From positions 1 to 50,901 of the forward strand of contig FWCC01000036.1 of assembly GCA_900169235.1 (NCBI GenBank): 50,901 bases of DNA. The letters run 5' to 3'. The notes under the pieces were generated by a model. The model had not been told where the DNA came from, did not search any database, and saw only the letters and a list, made by a program, of their open reading frames with translations. Shown here one piece after another: positions 41,350 to 50,901 of this stretch. The position numbers were made by a program, and so were the translations under genes. Source of the DNA: Zarea fungicola. Taxonomy: Eukaryota; Ascomycota; Sordariomycetes; Hypocreales; Cordycipitaceae. Position 1 is the stretch's first letter, and every line of letters starts with the position of its first letter.

Positions 41350-41545
41350 AGTGTAACCGGTCCGAGAAAAACCTCAAACAGCCTTAACGGTCCAACAAAA
41401 TTGATCAAGCCGAACCGGCGGTTAATTCTTTTTCTACAAACCGAACCGCCGGTTTTTTTCGTTCCTTCGAACCGCACTAATAGTCCCTCTTCCTTAGTCG
41501 AACCGAACCGAACCGCAAACCGCGGTTTGACCGCGGTTCTACGCA
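41340..41545. repeat. Fold-back region rich in AACCG/CGGTT
   Basis: An 11-base inverted repeat (AACCGGCGGTT at 41413-41423 and AACCGCCGGTT at 41444-41454), a 12-base perfect palindrome (AAACCGCGGTTT at 41517-41528), a second ACCGCGGT palindrome just after it, and multiple GAACCG units. The whole block can fold on itself and may be a small foldback element. Confidence 0.65.
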
Positions 41546-41549
41546 TAGT

Positions 41550-41700
41550 CAGTGTGGCTAACAGACACACCGTCTGACACACCGTACTCAGACTGACCCA
41601 CGATTTTCATCAGACCGACAGACTGCAATAGTCGGCCGGTCTAGGTCAATCTGAGTCGGTCTGGGTGGTCTGGGTTAGTCGAAGTGCAGCAATATTTGGG
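41550..41700. repeat. CAGACTG/GTCTG short-repeat cluster
   Basis: Many CAGACTG, GACAGACTG and GGTCTGGG units in both orientations. The words are the same as in the right arm of the inverted-repeat element near 24130-24260, so the two may belong to one repeat family. Confidence 0.5.
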
Positions 41701-43883
41701 AGTCACTATTGGTCCGTGGCCCCCGTAACATAAGGAGCAAGGCTGTATTCGTCTGAAGTCGCAGCTCTGGCATACATTATGACTTCTAGCAGGACTTCAA
41801 GCATATATGTAAGCTGTGTAGGAAAGCTTTTGTATGTCAAGAGTCAGAGTGCAAGGAGTTGGACATTCGTTGTCGCGAAAACATCCTACACGTTTGGGAA
41901 CCAAGCGCCGGTCAACCGCGAGGGGCAGACTAGGTATGGATAGAATAGTGTCTTATCGAGTGACAAAAAGAAAAGCATTGAAAACAGTGTTGTTTAAGTG
42001 GCAGGCCCGCTACTACTCAACAGAGCAATAATTAGAGGCCATAGCACTTTTATTTACAAAGTAACGTTTTATAACTAGGAGACTACTAATATTGAATAGT
42101 AGTTTCCGGATTCAGCATTGAGTATTTCGGCACGATGTCCGCCCATACAGTCCATTGCTGGTGCCGCTCCCAACTACACTGTGATTCTGGCTACAGGCAG
42201 CCTCGCTGTCCATATGCCCTCGCAGTTTATCGCCTTTCATGATACAGCACCGAGAGCAGCAGTGTTGTCAAGTCATGTTCAATTTCCCAATCTAAAAGAT
42301 GTAATGAAGTGTCTTGGCAAGAACCAACGAAACACACATAAGGTCTACTCAGGATTCTTCGCAGCTAATCCACAATAAATGCCAATTTCATTACTGTAGG
42401 GGTGTGACCAGTGGCTACACTGGGCAGACTTGTTGGAGCATCGCCATATGATCTTGATCGCGAGCCAGTGGTTGAAGCAATAGCAGCGCAAGGACTAGGT
42501 GGAAAAGCGAGAGGATTAAAGCTGTCGCAGCCAGAACTGAATCTTTTTTGGGTAATCCACCAAGCAAGCTTCCGCTGTCGTTACACGCTCGAAGTAGCTG
42601 TCCTTGTTTTTTCTCAGCAACCTGTGGTCGGGTATCGCCTGTGTCGAAATTCTGTGGAAACCTATTCACATGCGAAGCGTATGGGTTATCTTGTGATATT
42701 TCCGCATGTCCATGGAAATCTCTGCTTCCTTGGTGTAGAAAGCTCACGCTTGGCACCGAGAATGGGGTTACCGTTGAACAGCTCGTTTGAAGAGCAAAAA
42801 GTGGCACAAAAGCTGCAGTGTTGGGAGAGGAAACAGGTTCAAAAATGCACTCTTGGTTCATTTTCGCGCATCTAATACATTTCTCTCCGGGAGCGCTCTG
42901 GTAACCACTGCAAGCAACCTACAAACAGAAAGCGGCACCTTAAATTTTGAATGGCCATTTGCGATGAATTCCTTTTACTTTGGCTATTATACGTTTTTAC
43001 TAGTAGTTCTAGTCAGCCCGCCACCGGCCAGCCGGCCACTGATTAGAGCCAGCCAGCAACAGAGCTCGCAAGGGTGTCCTGCTTGCTTGCTGAATAACTG
43101 CTTTCTTGACTGGCCTCATATTTAACTATCTCGCCAGCACTTTCGTGGAGAGGCCGCCTCGCAGACTCCAGCGTCGAAATGCACCCTCATACACAACATA
43201 CCTAGCTCCATGTCCGACAGCGAGATCAACGCCAGTCCTGAGCGCCCATAATTCCATAGAATAAAAAGAAAGAAAATTACTGCTTCTTACCTAGCCGCAT
43301 ACCGTATTTCCAGCAATTTCGGTATTTGTATGAGCAATCCGCTCGATGTCCCATTGTCTGGCCACATTTAGCACATGATACAGGCGGTTGCTATCGCCCA
43401 GCATCATCGCAGTATTAGCAGTGCAAATCACGACAGACGCGATATTGATCTCGGATCACCTGTGGCAATGTTGCATTGTATGTTGCGTATTCAGCCTCGC
43501 TGCTTCCCTGGCTGTTCTTGTTGGGCTGACCGACCGGTGAAATGGCCATGCTGGACACTTTCTGATAGAGGGCGGTTAATACAGACAAGTCGAGAAGATA
43601 TATGACTGCTAAATAGCGGATGAGTCGCTAGTATATAACTATCAACAATCTGTTGTTTGCGAAGGAGAAGAACAGCGTTTCCATGTAGGTCCTCGCTAGG
43701 TTCACGCTGCCTTACAGCAACTTCCTAGCACGTGACGCTGTTATAGAAAGAATTATGCCGGATTACAACAAAAAACCAATTTATAATCGGTTCTTATTAT
43801 TAATGTAATATTATATGAGAGTATAAAATAAAATAAAATTCACTTTAATTTAAGTAACAATGCTGGCTCTATTTGAGGCGTTG
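41701..43883. other. Intergenic with two uncertain ORFs
   Basis: A frame at 42118-42378 (+) reads SIAGAAPNYTVILATGSLAV and FIAFHDTAPRAAVLSSHVQF but has no ATG at its start. At 42411-42875 both strands are open over 148-154 codons and neither shows a motif. They might be remnants of one gene. The last 120 bases before 43884 are very AT-rich and should hold the terminator of the ATPase gene. Confidence 0.35.
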
Positions 43884-46800
43884 CTAGTCTGGAGACATCT
43901 GTAGTCCATGGATCACCGGATTCCACTTGACAGGCTTGACCAAACGCCCGACAATCATGCGTACTGACGCGTAGCTTATGATGAAGAAGCCAAACGCCAT
44001 GGGGATAAGCCAATACAGTGGAAGCAAGTTACGCGACGTCTTGAACACGTACTCGACCCCTGGTGTGTATATGATAAAGGTGGCCAGCGCGACTCCCACA
44101 AATATGCAGTAAAACGTGGCTCGATTGGCAAACATGTACCTTCCAAACGGCAACGTTAGACGCGTTTTGCAGGCAAACAGGTTGAAGATTTGCATCGTCA
44201 TGATGGCCCAGTAGTACATGGATTGTGCCTCGGCCAGGATATCTACCTGAGTTGGCCCGTCGATGCCCTTGTACGGCTCCGCGTCCCTGCTCCAGTAGTT
44301 GGTCGGAGGCCCTGCGCCCTTCTGCATAATACGCGTGTCCGTGGGCGTGACGCCACGCCTGTATAGGACGAGGAAGAACGAGGTCAGGGCCCCGACGCTT
44401 TCGATTAACCCAATCTCTAGGTACGCCCAGGAAAGGAGGGGCCCGTCAACCAAGACTTCCGCGCCAGTATCTTCGAACTTGTGTACCCAGTATTCCCGTG
44501 TAAAAACTCGAGGCACCTTATGCGCCCAAATTTGTAGCATGGTCTGATGCTCTGGAGAGATAATGGTCCCAGACTCCTCGTCGAAATGGGATCTCGTCTG
44601 GCGCAACTTGCGACGACGAAATGTGTTGCTGGTTCCGGGCGTCACCAGTTTTCGCGGCGGGAGCTTCATGAGGCTATCCTCCATCTCTGGTGGCTCCCAT
44701 GCAAACGAAATCGCAGCGATGAGCTCAAACCCCAAATCTATCACCAGTATTAGAATCGCGGACAAGGGTAGTGGAATGGGTACAATGACGTAGAGCAGAC
44801 TGGGAATGACCTCGGGAATCGAGTGGGAGATGGTGTATTGTATCGATTTCTTGAGGTTAACGAAGATGAGGCGACCTTCCCTGATGCCGCAGACGATGCT
44901 CGAAAAGTTGTCATCAAGTAGAATCATAGAAGCAGCATCCTTGGATACGTCAGAGCCGGAAATGTTCATGGCGATACCCACATCTGCCTTCTTGAGAGCT
45001 GGGGAGTCGTTGACACCGTCGCCAGTCACTCCTACAATGTGGCCCATGCTCTGCGCACGACGGACGATTTCGAGCTTGTGCTTGGGGGACGTGCGCGCAA
45101 AGATGATTTCATCTTTCCAAAGGACCGTGTCCCACTCAAGGTCTGTAAGGCGCTCGATTTGCTCTCCATGGACCACGATGGCATTGTATTCGTGCTCTCT
45201 AACATCCCCCAAAGGCTGGCCCATGCGCTTGGCCACCATTTCTTTGGTTTCTGAGAGTATGAGATTGGTCTTCCGGCCAATGGCTTCAGCAGTCAAGGGA
45301 TGGTCGCCGGTTACCATGATGACCTTGATGCCGGCGGCACGGCAGTGCCCAATGGCCTCTCGCACGCCGTGCTTTGGTGGGTCTTCGAGGGAACAAAGAC
45401 CAATGAACGTGAAGTCGCATGTAGGAAAGTTCCTTGCTTTCTGGTCGAAAGTGACTGAATCGGGATACTGATCACTTGGCAGCAATAGCTCGGCAAAGCC
45501 CAAGACGCGATGTCCACGACTGGCCATGTACTCGTACGTCTCATCATAAGCTTTGTGGTGCTGCTCAGTCAGATTTTCAGACATGCCGTTGGAACCACTA
45601 ACAACGCGACTGCAAAGACGCCAAATTCGTTCAGGTGCGCCTTTGATATAGAGAGTTAGGGAGCCGCTGGCGTGGGCTTTCTTATGGATAGACATCTGCC
45701 ATTTGGTGTCTGAATTGAAGGGTTGTTCAAAAACCTTCTCGTACTTGTTGGCGAGGGCGTCAAAGTTGTCGAGTCGTTTGGCGGCGTAGCGAGTCAGGGC
45801 GGATTCTGTGGCATCACCGAGAACCTTACGATCCTCGACAGGCACGTCGATACGGTCGAATTTGGCTCGAGAGCATAGTGCGAAGATGTACAACATATCC
45901 ATGATACCTGGGCTCCCCAAATCTGCAGCATAGCCTTCAGTACCAGAAGCGGCTGAGGCACTGTAAAGCTTGCCGCAGGTCCAGATGTTGGCGGCCGTCA
46001 TTTGGTTTCGTGTTAAAGTACCCGTTTTGTCCGTCGCCAGCAGCGTAATGGCACCGAAAGTCTCCACCGCCTGCAAACCCTTGACTAGAACGTTCTGAGT
46101 AGCCATTCTCTTAGCAGCAATGGTCAAAAGTATGTTGACGGTGGCCGGCAACCCTTCCGGAACCCAGGCCACAAAGATGCCAATGGCGACGTTGATGGCC
46201 AGAGGCGCATTGTTGTGGCTGACCGGAAAAGCGATGCCGAAGAATATCACGGCCGTCATAATAGCAATAGAGGCAATCAAACGGACAAAATTGTCAATCT
46301 CATGAGCCAGAGGAGACTTCATCTTTTCCTCACCAGAAGCAAGATGTGCAATCTGGCCGAGTACCGTGCCGTCACCTGTACGAATGACGATGCCATAAGC
46401 CTCACCGGAGATAACCAAAGTACTGTTGAACATGATGTTTGAGGCCTCGAGAAGATTCTGCTTGTCGTTGTCCTTGGTGCGCTCCTGGGGCTCGGACTCC
46501 CCGGTCAAGGACGAGTTGTCCACGCTGCAGCCCGAGGCGAAGAACACGAGGATGTCGGCAGGGTTCTTACCGCCCATGCAAACAGTTACCACGTCGCCGG
46601 GCACAAGGGTCGATGCTTCTATCTGTGCGAGTTTGCCATCACGAAGGCACATGCATTTGGCTGGAATCATGTCTAGGAATGACTCCAGGAGGGCTTGAGA
46701 CTTTTGCTGCTGGTAGAACTCAATGAAAGCGTTAAGGATCGCGACAGCGATCAGTATGGCTCCTAGGTAAGTCTAGTAGCTCAATCAGATTTGTGTTCTT

Positions 46801-47164
46801 TGGCCAGGGTGAGAGTAGGACCTACATTTTGAAGGTTTTCGGTGAAATTGATGCCGAGTAAGATATATTCGAGCACACCAGCCAGAATCAAGAGCAAGTT
46901 AAACAGACTAGACAAACAAATCAAATACTTGACAAAAGGATGCCTAGTCTTGTGCGGCGTCAGAATATTCAACCCATATCTACGAAGCCGCTCCTCAGCC
47001 TCCTGGCTGGTCAAGCCATGCGAGGCCCCCGGGTGGTCCATGCGGATGTTTGTCATGTACCTGGCTGCGACGTCCTGGGGCGACATAAGATGCTCGTCAA
47101 TGTCGATATGTTTCTTCTCATGCTCATTTTGGCGACGATGCCGATTCTTCTCTTTGGCCGACAT
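43884..47164 (-). CDS. Na/K-type (IIC) P-type cation ATPase, 1075 aa
   Basis: Two exons (47164-46826 and 46772-43884) are joined in phase across a 53-bp intron (GTAGGT..CTACTAG), restoring FTENLQN | TYLGAILIAV. The start chosen is the ATG at 47164 (MSAKEKNRHRRQNEHEKKHI). The frame is open further upstream without an ATG. A basic N-terminus and cation-ATPase N domain (LTSQEAEERLRRYGLNILTP) precede TM1-2. The actuator motif is SLTGES (about residue 203). TM4 reads VAWVPEGLPATVNILLTIAA, the signature of IIC alpha subunits. The phosphorylated Asp is in LLATDKTGTLT (about residue 361). MVTGDHP and GDGVNDSPALKKADVGIAM follow, then TM5-10. It should export Na+ and/or import K+ across a membrane at ATP cost. 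Fungi carry such pumps without the animal beta subunit. No lesion is seen. Confidence 0.93.
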
Positions 47165-47301
47165 GACTTGTGGGATGAAGGCGACGCTGTGCCTGCGCGA
47201 GGGCAGAGCGAACGCCAATTCATTACCATTGTCATTTCCATTGCCGGCTTGTTCTTTACTGATGGAATCTGTGGCCGGGGTCTTCACACTTAAGTAGACC
47301 T

Positions 47302-47453
47302 TTATGTCGCCATGTGGCTTGTCATCCTCAAAGCAAATTTGCCTGTTGTCATTACCAAATAGACCTGTCGCGCATCCAGGTCACACGTTATCTTCATAAT
47401 ATCGTCCAGCCACAGGTTAAAGTCAATCGGGATCATGAAGCGCCATCCAACCA
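47302..47453 (-). other. Unassigned coding-like ORF upstream of the ATPase
   Basis: The minus-strand frame reads LVGWRFMIPIDFNLWLDDIM and KITCDLDARQVYLVMTTGKF before a stop at 47302-47304. It has a coding-like composition, but its 5' end is closed by an in-frame stop and it may be an exon. It overlaps the leader of the ATPase transcript. Confidence 0.3.
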
Positions 47454-47490
47454 ACAGTCAACATTGTGTGACTCCATCAAACCGTAGTGC

Positions 47491-47694
47491 TCAAGACTTC
47501 TTGCTTTCGTCCCCTAAGGCCCAGCGCTGCTTCATGTGCCCTGGGCAGCTAAACAGACGCGTCTTAACCTGACCGATGTGAAACGTAGATGGTCTGCGCT
47601 CACCTTCAGGCTCATCCTTGTCGTACTCGGCGAGACGGCACAATGACGGACTAAGTCGTAGGGTTGGTTTGCCGTTGAAATGCGGGCTGACCCC
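47491..47694 (-). other. Unassigned coding-like ORF, 67 codons
   Basis: Open from a TAA at 47695-47697 to a TGA at 47491-47493. Reads PTLRLSPSLCRLAEYDKDEP and RPSTFHIGQVKTRLFSCPGH. It has no start ATG at the 5' end, so it would need an upstream exon. It may be joined to 47302-47453, but no convincing intron sites link them. No family is recognised. Confidence 0.3.
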
Positions 47695-47697
47695 TTA

Positions 47698-48750
47698 GCT
47701 ATTTGCGCTCAATATGATTTTAGCAAATTTGCATTTTTAAGCTAGAGTTTATGAACTTGTAAAACACACCCTGTCCTAGCTTAGCTTGGTGCATCAATTA
47801 TTTATTCTTGTCTCTGTTAGGAACAGGGTAACCCCAGTTCTTACTCTGACTTAACTTAATTAGGCGCGCCAGTTCTTTAATCTCCTTACTGGTAGAGTAA
47901 GGGGTAAGGGTAATGTATATGCGGAGTAAACCGCACAAGAAGTATTTCTGTAGTTTCCTTTAGAAAGTTGCGATCGCTTCGGCGTTGTTTGGAATCTCCA
48001 CCCTTGCCCCTATCGTAGCGGTCGATACTGGTGGGTACCTGGTGCCGTGTGGCTGCTAGTATCGAGATGGTCCTGCGGGTGGTCACAATAGTATGTGGCG
48101 ACGGAGACAGCTTAAAAATTACTCCTCCGCTGTCATAGAGGGATCTGGAGTGCATCAGGGACGACCTGCCGAAATGTTGGTGTTAGTGGTGCTGGAGCCC
48201 CACAGGCCCAGTGGCAAGAAGGGTATTGTGGGCAATTATGGCTGGAGTGTTTTGGTGCAGCGCTCAGGAAGTACGACCATGCACACTCTGTCCTCGGAGC
48301 TCGATACGAAGTGGTTCAGGCAACTAGCTTGCACGGAGGCTCGCGGGACCACACCCTCAGTCGAGGCATAATAAGAGCAGAGCGTTGACTTAGGAGGATA
48401 ATGCTTTGAACTTTGAAATGTGCTGCACCAGGCTACGTGCTTCTAGATGAGTCATTGTAAGTGGTGCACGCCATAACATCGCCACTATGTGAAGGTGTCC
48501 TCCGTAATTGCTGATGTGCTGCGTCCAGTGACCACCCTAGCACGAACGTACTTCAGAGCAAGAGGTGCCTGCAACTTTTTCTTCCGGCACGCTCCAGCCG
48601 TCATTCCGACTTTCTTCCCCTTCTACTTTCCACTACAGTAGTATTCTAGTGATAAAATAGATTCTCAGGAAACCTCTGACGCCTCTCACTTCCCAAGCTT
48701 AACTACTCTGGCCACGTCGGCCACAGTGAACCTTCACGGCCCACTGGCGG
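47698..48750. other. Intergenic, promoter of RTC3 and unassigned ORFs
   Basis: Frames at 47886-48155 (-) and 48093-48371 (+) overlap and carry no motif. The 300 bases before 48820 hold the RTC3 promoter. Confidence 0.4.
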
Positions 48751-48758
48751 TATATAAT
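48751..48758 (+). promoter_or_regulatory. TATA box of the RTC3-like gene
   Basis: The sequence tatataatat begins 70 bases before the ATG at 48821, an ordinary TATA position for a stress-inducible fungal gene. Confidence 0.45.
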
Positions 48759-48820
48759 ATTTCGCCAAATATACTGAAACAAGACTCAAGAGCAACGCTA
48801 CCTCTGAAAGCTTGCCCAAA

Positions 48821-49480
48821 ATGACTCGAGGAGAGGGTACTCAATCCAAGGTCCACCTGAAGGGCAAGCACGACGACTTTCTGGTCTTTGTTGACGATAT
48901 CGAGATCTATAAGAAGTGGAAGACAGATAATAGCATTCCTCTCGCCCAGTTCATCTCATTATTCAAGATATTTTTGACGCACAAGTAAGCACTGCTGTAC
49001 CCTCCCACCCAAGCACGCCTATAATTCACCTAAGCTGTGGCGGGCTTTGTGCGCCAGCATTGTCTCTGCTCTCCTGGGCGTTCCACAGTGTCAGTTAAGT
49101 ACCACTTGTTGGAAACCTACTTATCACTAGACTGGACTCTTGTCACTACAGGACTTCAACCATTTCATACATGGCGCATTTCGGGACTGCAGCGGCTGAT
49201 AGTTGTCTTGCAGGCAAGGTGCTCAGGGCGCTTTTGACAGTGCCCCCAAAGCTACCCTGGCTTCTGAATTCGATACGGAAAATCAAAATGAATGCATCAG
49301 GAAGATTTTAGAGAAGGGCTCAATCCAGACCGCAGATGTGAGTTTCCAATGTCCTATGCACGACACACAGTCGCGTGTTGATGTCCTTCAGGCTCTCTGG
49401 ATGCTAATGATTGCTGTATTCAGATAGCAGGTCGCCAAGGTCCTAAAAATGATTCTGTGAGTTCGATGAGTGTCAAATAA
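48821..49480 (+). CDS. RTC3: Rtc3-type SBDS-domain protein, 114 aa
   Basis: Three exons (48821-48984, 49214-49337, 49424-49480) join to 114 residues. Introns are 229 bp (GTAAGC..GCAG, unusually long for this window) and 86 bp (GTGAGT..TTCAG). The sequence starts MTRGEGTQSKVHLKGKHDDF and continues LVFVDDIEIYKKWKTDNSIP, the SBDS N-terminal fold, then QGAQGAFDSAPKATLASEFD and GRQGPKNDSV. Budding-yeast Rtc3 (YHR087W) is a short protein of the same SBDS N-terminal fold, implicated in telomere capping and RNA metabolism and in stress response. Size and all key motifs match. The long first intron is the only oddity. Confidence 0.88.
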
Positions 49481-50336
49481 GTTTGTCCATTTCCAAGATC
49501 TATGCAGTCTTATGGGGCATGCATGGTACGCAGATGGGCGATCCTAGACTCGATCCATCCTGGTGGTAGCGTAACGTAAAGAATAATAGTGACGAGAATT
49601 ACCAGGGTTTCGGGCGATCGATCGACTGAGACAAGTAATCTAGTCATCCCCACGTATAAATGGCTGTGGTCCAGGGCGCAGGGTCACGACATGCCAGGGG
49701 ACGCTCTCGAGATCATCACTCTTAAGCTGTTAGATAGCACTGCCTCTCTTGGCTCAATACACAAGCGTTTCTGCCTGGGTGGCAAATTTCGTCGTACCAC
49801 TGCTTCCTGTAGTTTACCAGAAGATTTAATGCGGGATTATTCAGTTTAGGGAACAAGGAAATGGCAACAGGGATAGGAGGGAGGCACTAAGCCAAAGCAC
49901 AAAAAGAGGGGGATAAATATCCCCGTCAAGCATTTGGGCGTCCATCGAGATTTTGGCTACCATCGCAGGTATATCTGGCCCACTTCACAGACGACAAAAT
50001 AGGTAATCGCCGATCCCCCAACTTTTTCACTCTCCAAAACCCCCTTCAAAGGATAAGCCAAAAGTTCGGTGCGTCGATTACCATTCACTGGCGTAAATGC
50101 CCGCTAGTAATTAATTACCTCCATACCTGAATGACACACCTCTGCTTCGAAACCTACGGCCTTACGTATGCCTTTGGTAAACCATACCCCGCTTGCCTAA
50201 CGTATCTTACTATTTATTAGGTTTATTATTTATGCAGGTGTCAACTGCACTCGTAACTTATAACCCCGGCGTTTTAAAACTCGTCAAATTACAACCTGCA
50301 AATCCATACGATTCCCAAAGAGCCTAGTTGCCTAAC
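49481..50336. other. Intergenic between RTC3 and beta-tubulin
   Basis: No supported frame. The frame at 49589-49849 (+) has no motif and lies in the RTC3 3' region. The sequence before 50337 should hold the tubulin promoter. Confidence 0.4.
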
Positions 50337-50901
50337 ATGCGTGAGATTGTGCGTATTTTTACCTCAAAAGCTTGTTTAGCCTTCCACGAAGCCTGCTTAT
50401 AACATGCGCCGTGTTTCTATGTCATCTAGCCTTGCATATCAATGCTGGCACAATTTACAGCCCAAAACACCCTAAGCTACCTCTGAAGCGCTGCTAATGT
50501 TGCGCTATCTACCGCCCGTATAGATTCATGTCCAGGTCGGCCAATGTGTAAGTAGGTCCTGTAGATTGTCGAGGCAATTACGGATCAACGGCTTACGACG
50601 TTTGGCAGGGTAACCAAATTGGTACTGCATTCTGGCAAACCATCTCTGGCGAGCACGGCCTCGATAGCAATGGTGTCTACAATGGCAGCTCCGAGCTACA
50701 GCTCCAGCGTATGAGCGTTTACTTTAACGAAGTTCGTTGGTGAATACTTACCGAGACAATAGCTTCCTGACTAACCGCTAAATAGGCATCCGACAGCAAG
50801 TTTGTCCCTCGAGCCGTCCTCGTCGATCTAGAACCTGGTACTATGGATGCCGTCCGTGCAGGACCTTTCGGCCAGCTCTTCCGACCGGATAACTTTGTCT
50901 T
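50337..50901 (+). CDS. Beta-tubulin, 5' part, runs off the window
   Basis: Four exons are visible (50337-50348, 50524-50547, 50609-50731, 50786 to the edge), with GT..AG introns of 175, 60 and 54 bp. The tiny first exon MREI and the very short second exon (IHVQVGQC) are the hallmark structure of filamentous-fungal beta-tubulin genes. Exon three reads [20 protein letters not shown] and [20 protein letters not shown]; exon four [20 protein letters not shown] and [16 protein letters not shown]. The N-terminal [17 protein letters not shown] starts the tubulin nucleotide-binding fold. The residues IHVQVG, rather than VHLQTG of the main fungal beta-tubulin, suggest the second (beta-1-like) paralogue. 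GTP-binding, microtubule subunit. 89 codons are visible. Confidence 0.95.

Noticed and set aside
47165..47287. An upstream start for the P-type ATPase at 47287
   Set aside because: The codon there is GTG; the first in-frame ATG is at 47164. The extra codons may be translated only if an upstream exon exists.

Overview
The window looks like a chromosomal segment of a filamentous ascomycete, most likely a sordariomycete. Genes carry short introns of about 45-150 bp with GTAAGT/GTATGT/GTGCGT donors and CTAAC-like branch sites. Two genes encode Zn2Cys6 regulators, a class essentially confined to fungi. An Rtc3-type SBDS protein, a type IIC P-type ATPase and a beta-tubulin are also present. No search could be run, so all family calls rest on motif recognition.

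Layout. (a) 1-5.0 kb: the 3' part of a DUF3716-like gene, a small coiled-coil gene and a short Ecl1-like protein. (b) 5.49-7.45 kb: an apparently intact pogo/Fot-class DNA transposon with 84-bp perfect inverted repeats and a TA target duplication. (c) 8.1-15.4 kb: two nirA/nit-4-like Zn2Cys6 regulators side by side, the first decayed and the second an intact five-exon gene, then a 261-residue orphan protein. (d) 16.4-25.7 kb: a transposon-rich stretch holding a C2H2 fragment, a decayed Fot-class element, a novel But2/orphan-type gene, a MULE (FAR1) fragment, a SAM-only small protein and a 5'-truncated LINE inside an inverted-repeat element. (e) 26-30 kb: two abutting hAT elements. One is nearly intact but stopped by one nonsense codon. 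The other is a 2.36-kb element with its own inverted repeats that encodes an intact 484-residue BED-plus-dimerisation protein lacking half of the catalytic fold. (f) 30-33 kb: a coiled-coil gene cut off at the hAT end, tandem repeats and a Tad-type LINE RNase H fragment. (g) 33-40.6 kb: a nearly full Helitron Rep/helicase between two decayed Tc1/mariner copies. (h) 41-43.8 kb: fold-back repeats and uncertain ORFs. (i) 43.9-50.9 kb: conserved gene space, with a Na/K-type P-type ATPase, an Rtc3 homologue and the 5' end of a beta-tubulin gene running off the window.

The window contrasts conserved host genes at its right edge with an accessory centre where at least eight mobile-element families (pogo/Fot, hAT, Tc1/mariner, Helitron, MULE, LINE and inverted-repeat elements) have landed in or next to genes. 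Several lesions are isolated C-to-T or G-to-A changes creating stops, so some copies look recently inactivated. The host genes give no clear shared pathway. The two neighbouring regulators suggest a duplicated or clustered transcription-factor locus, and the ATPase, SBDS protein and tubulin are independent housekeeping functions.
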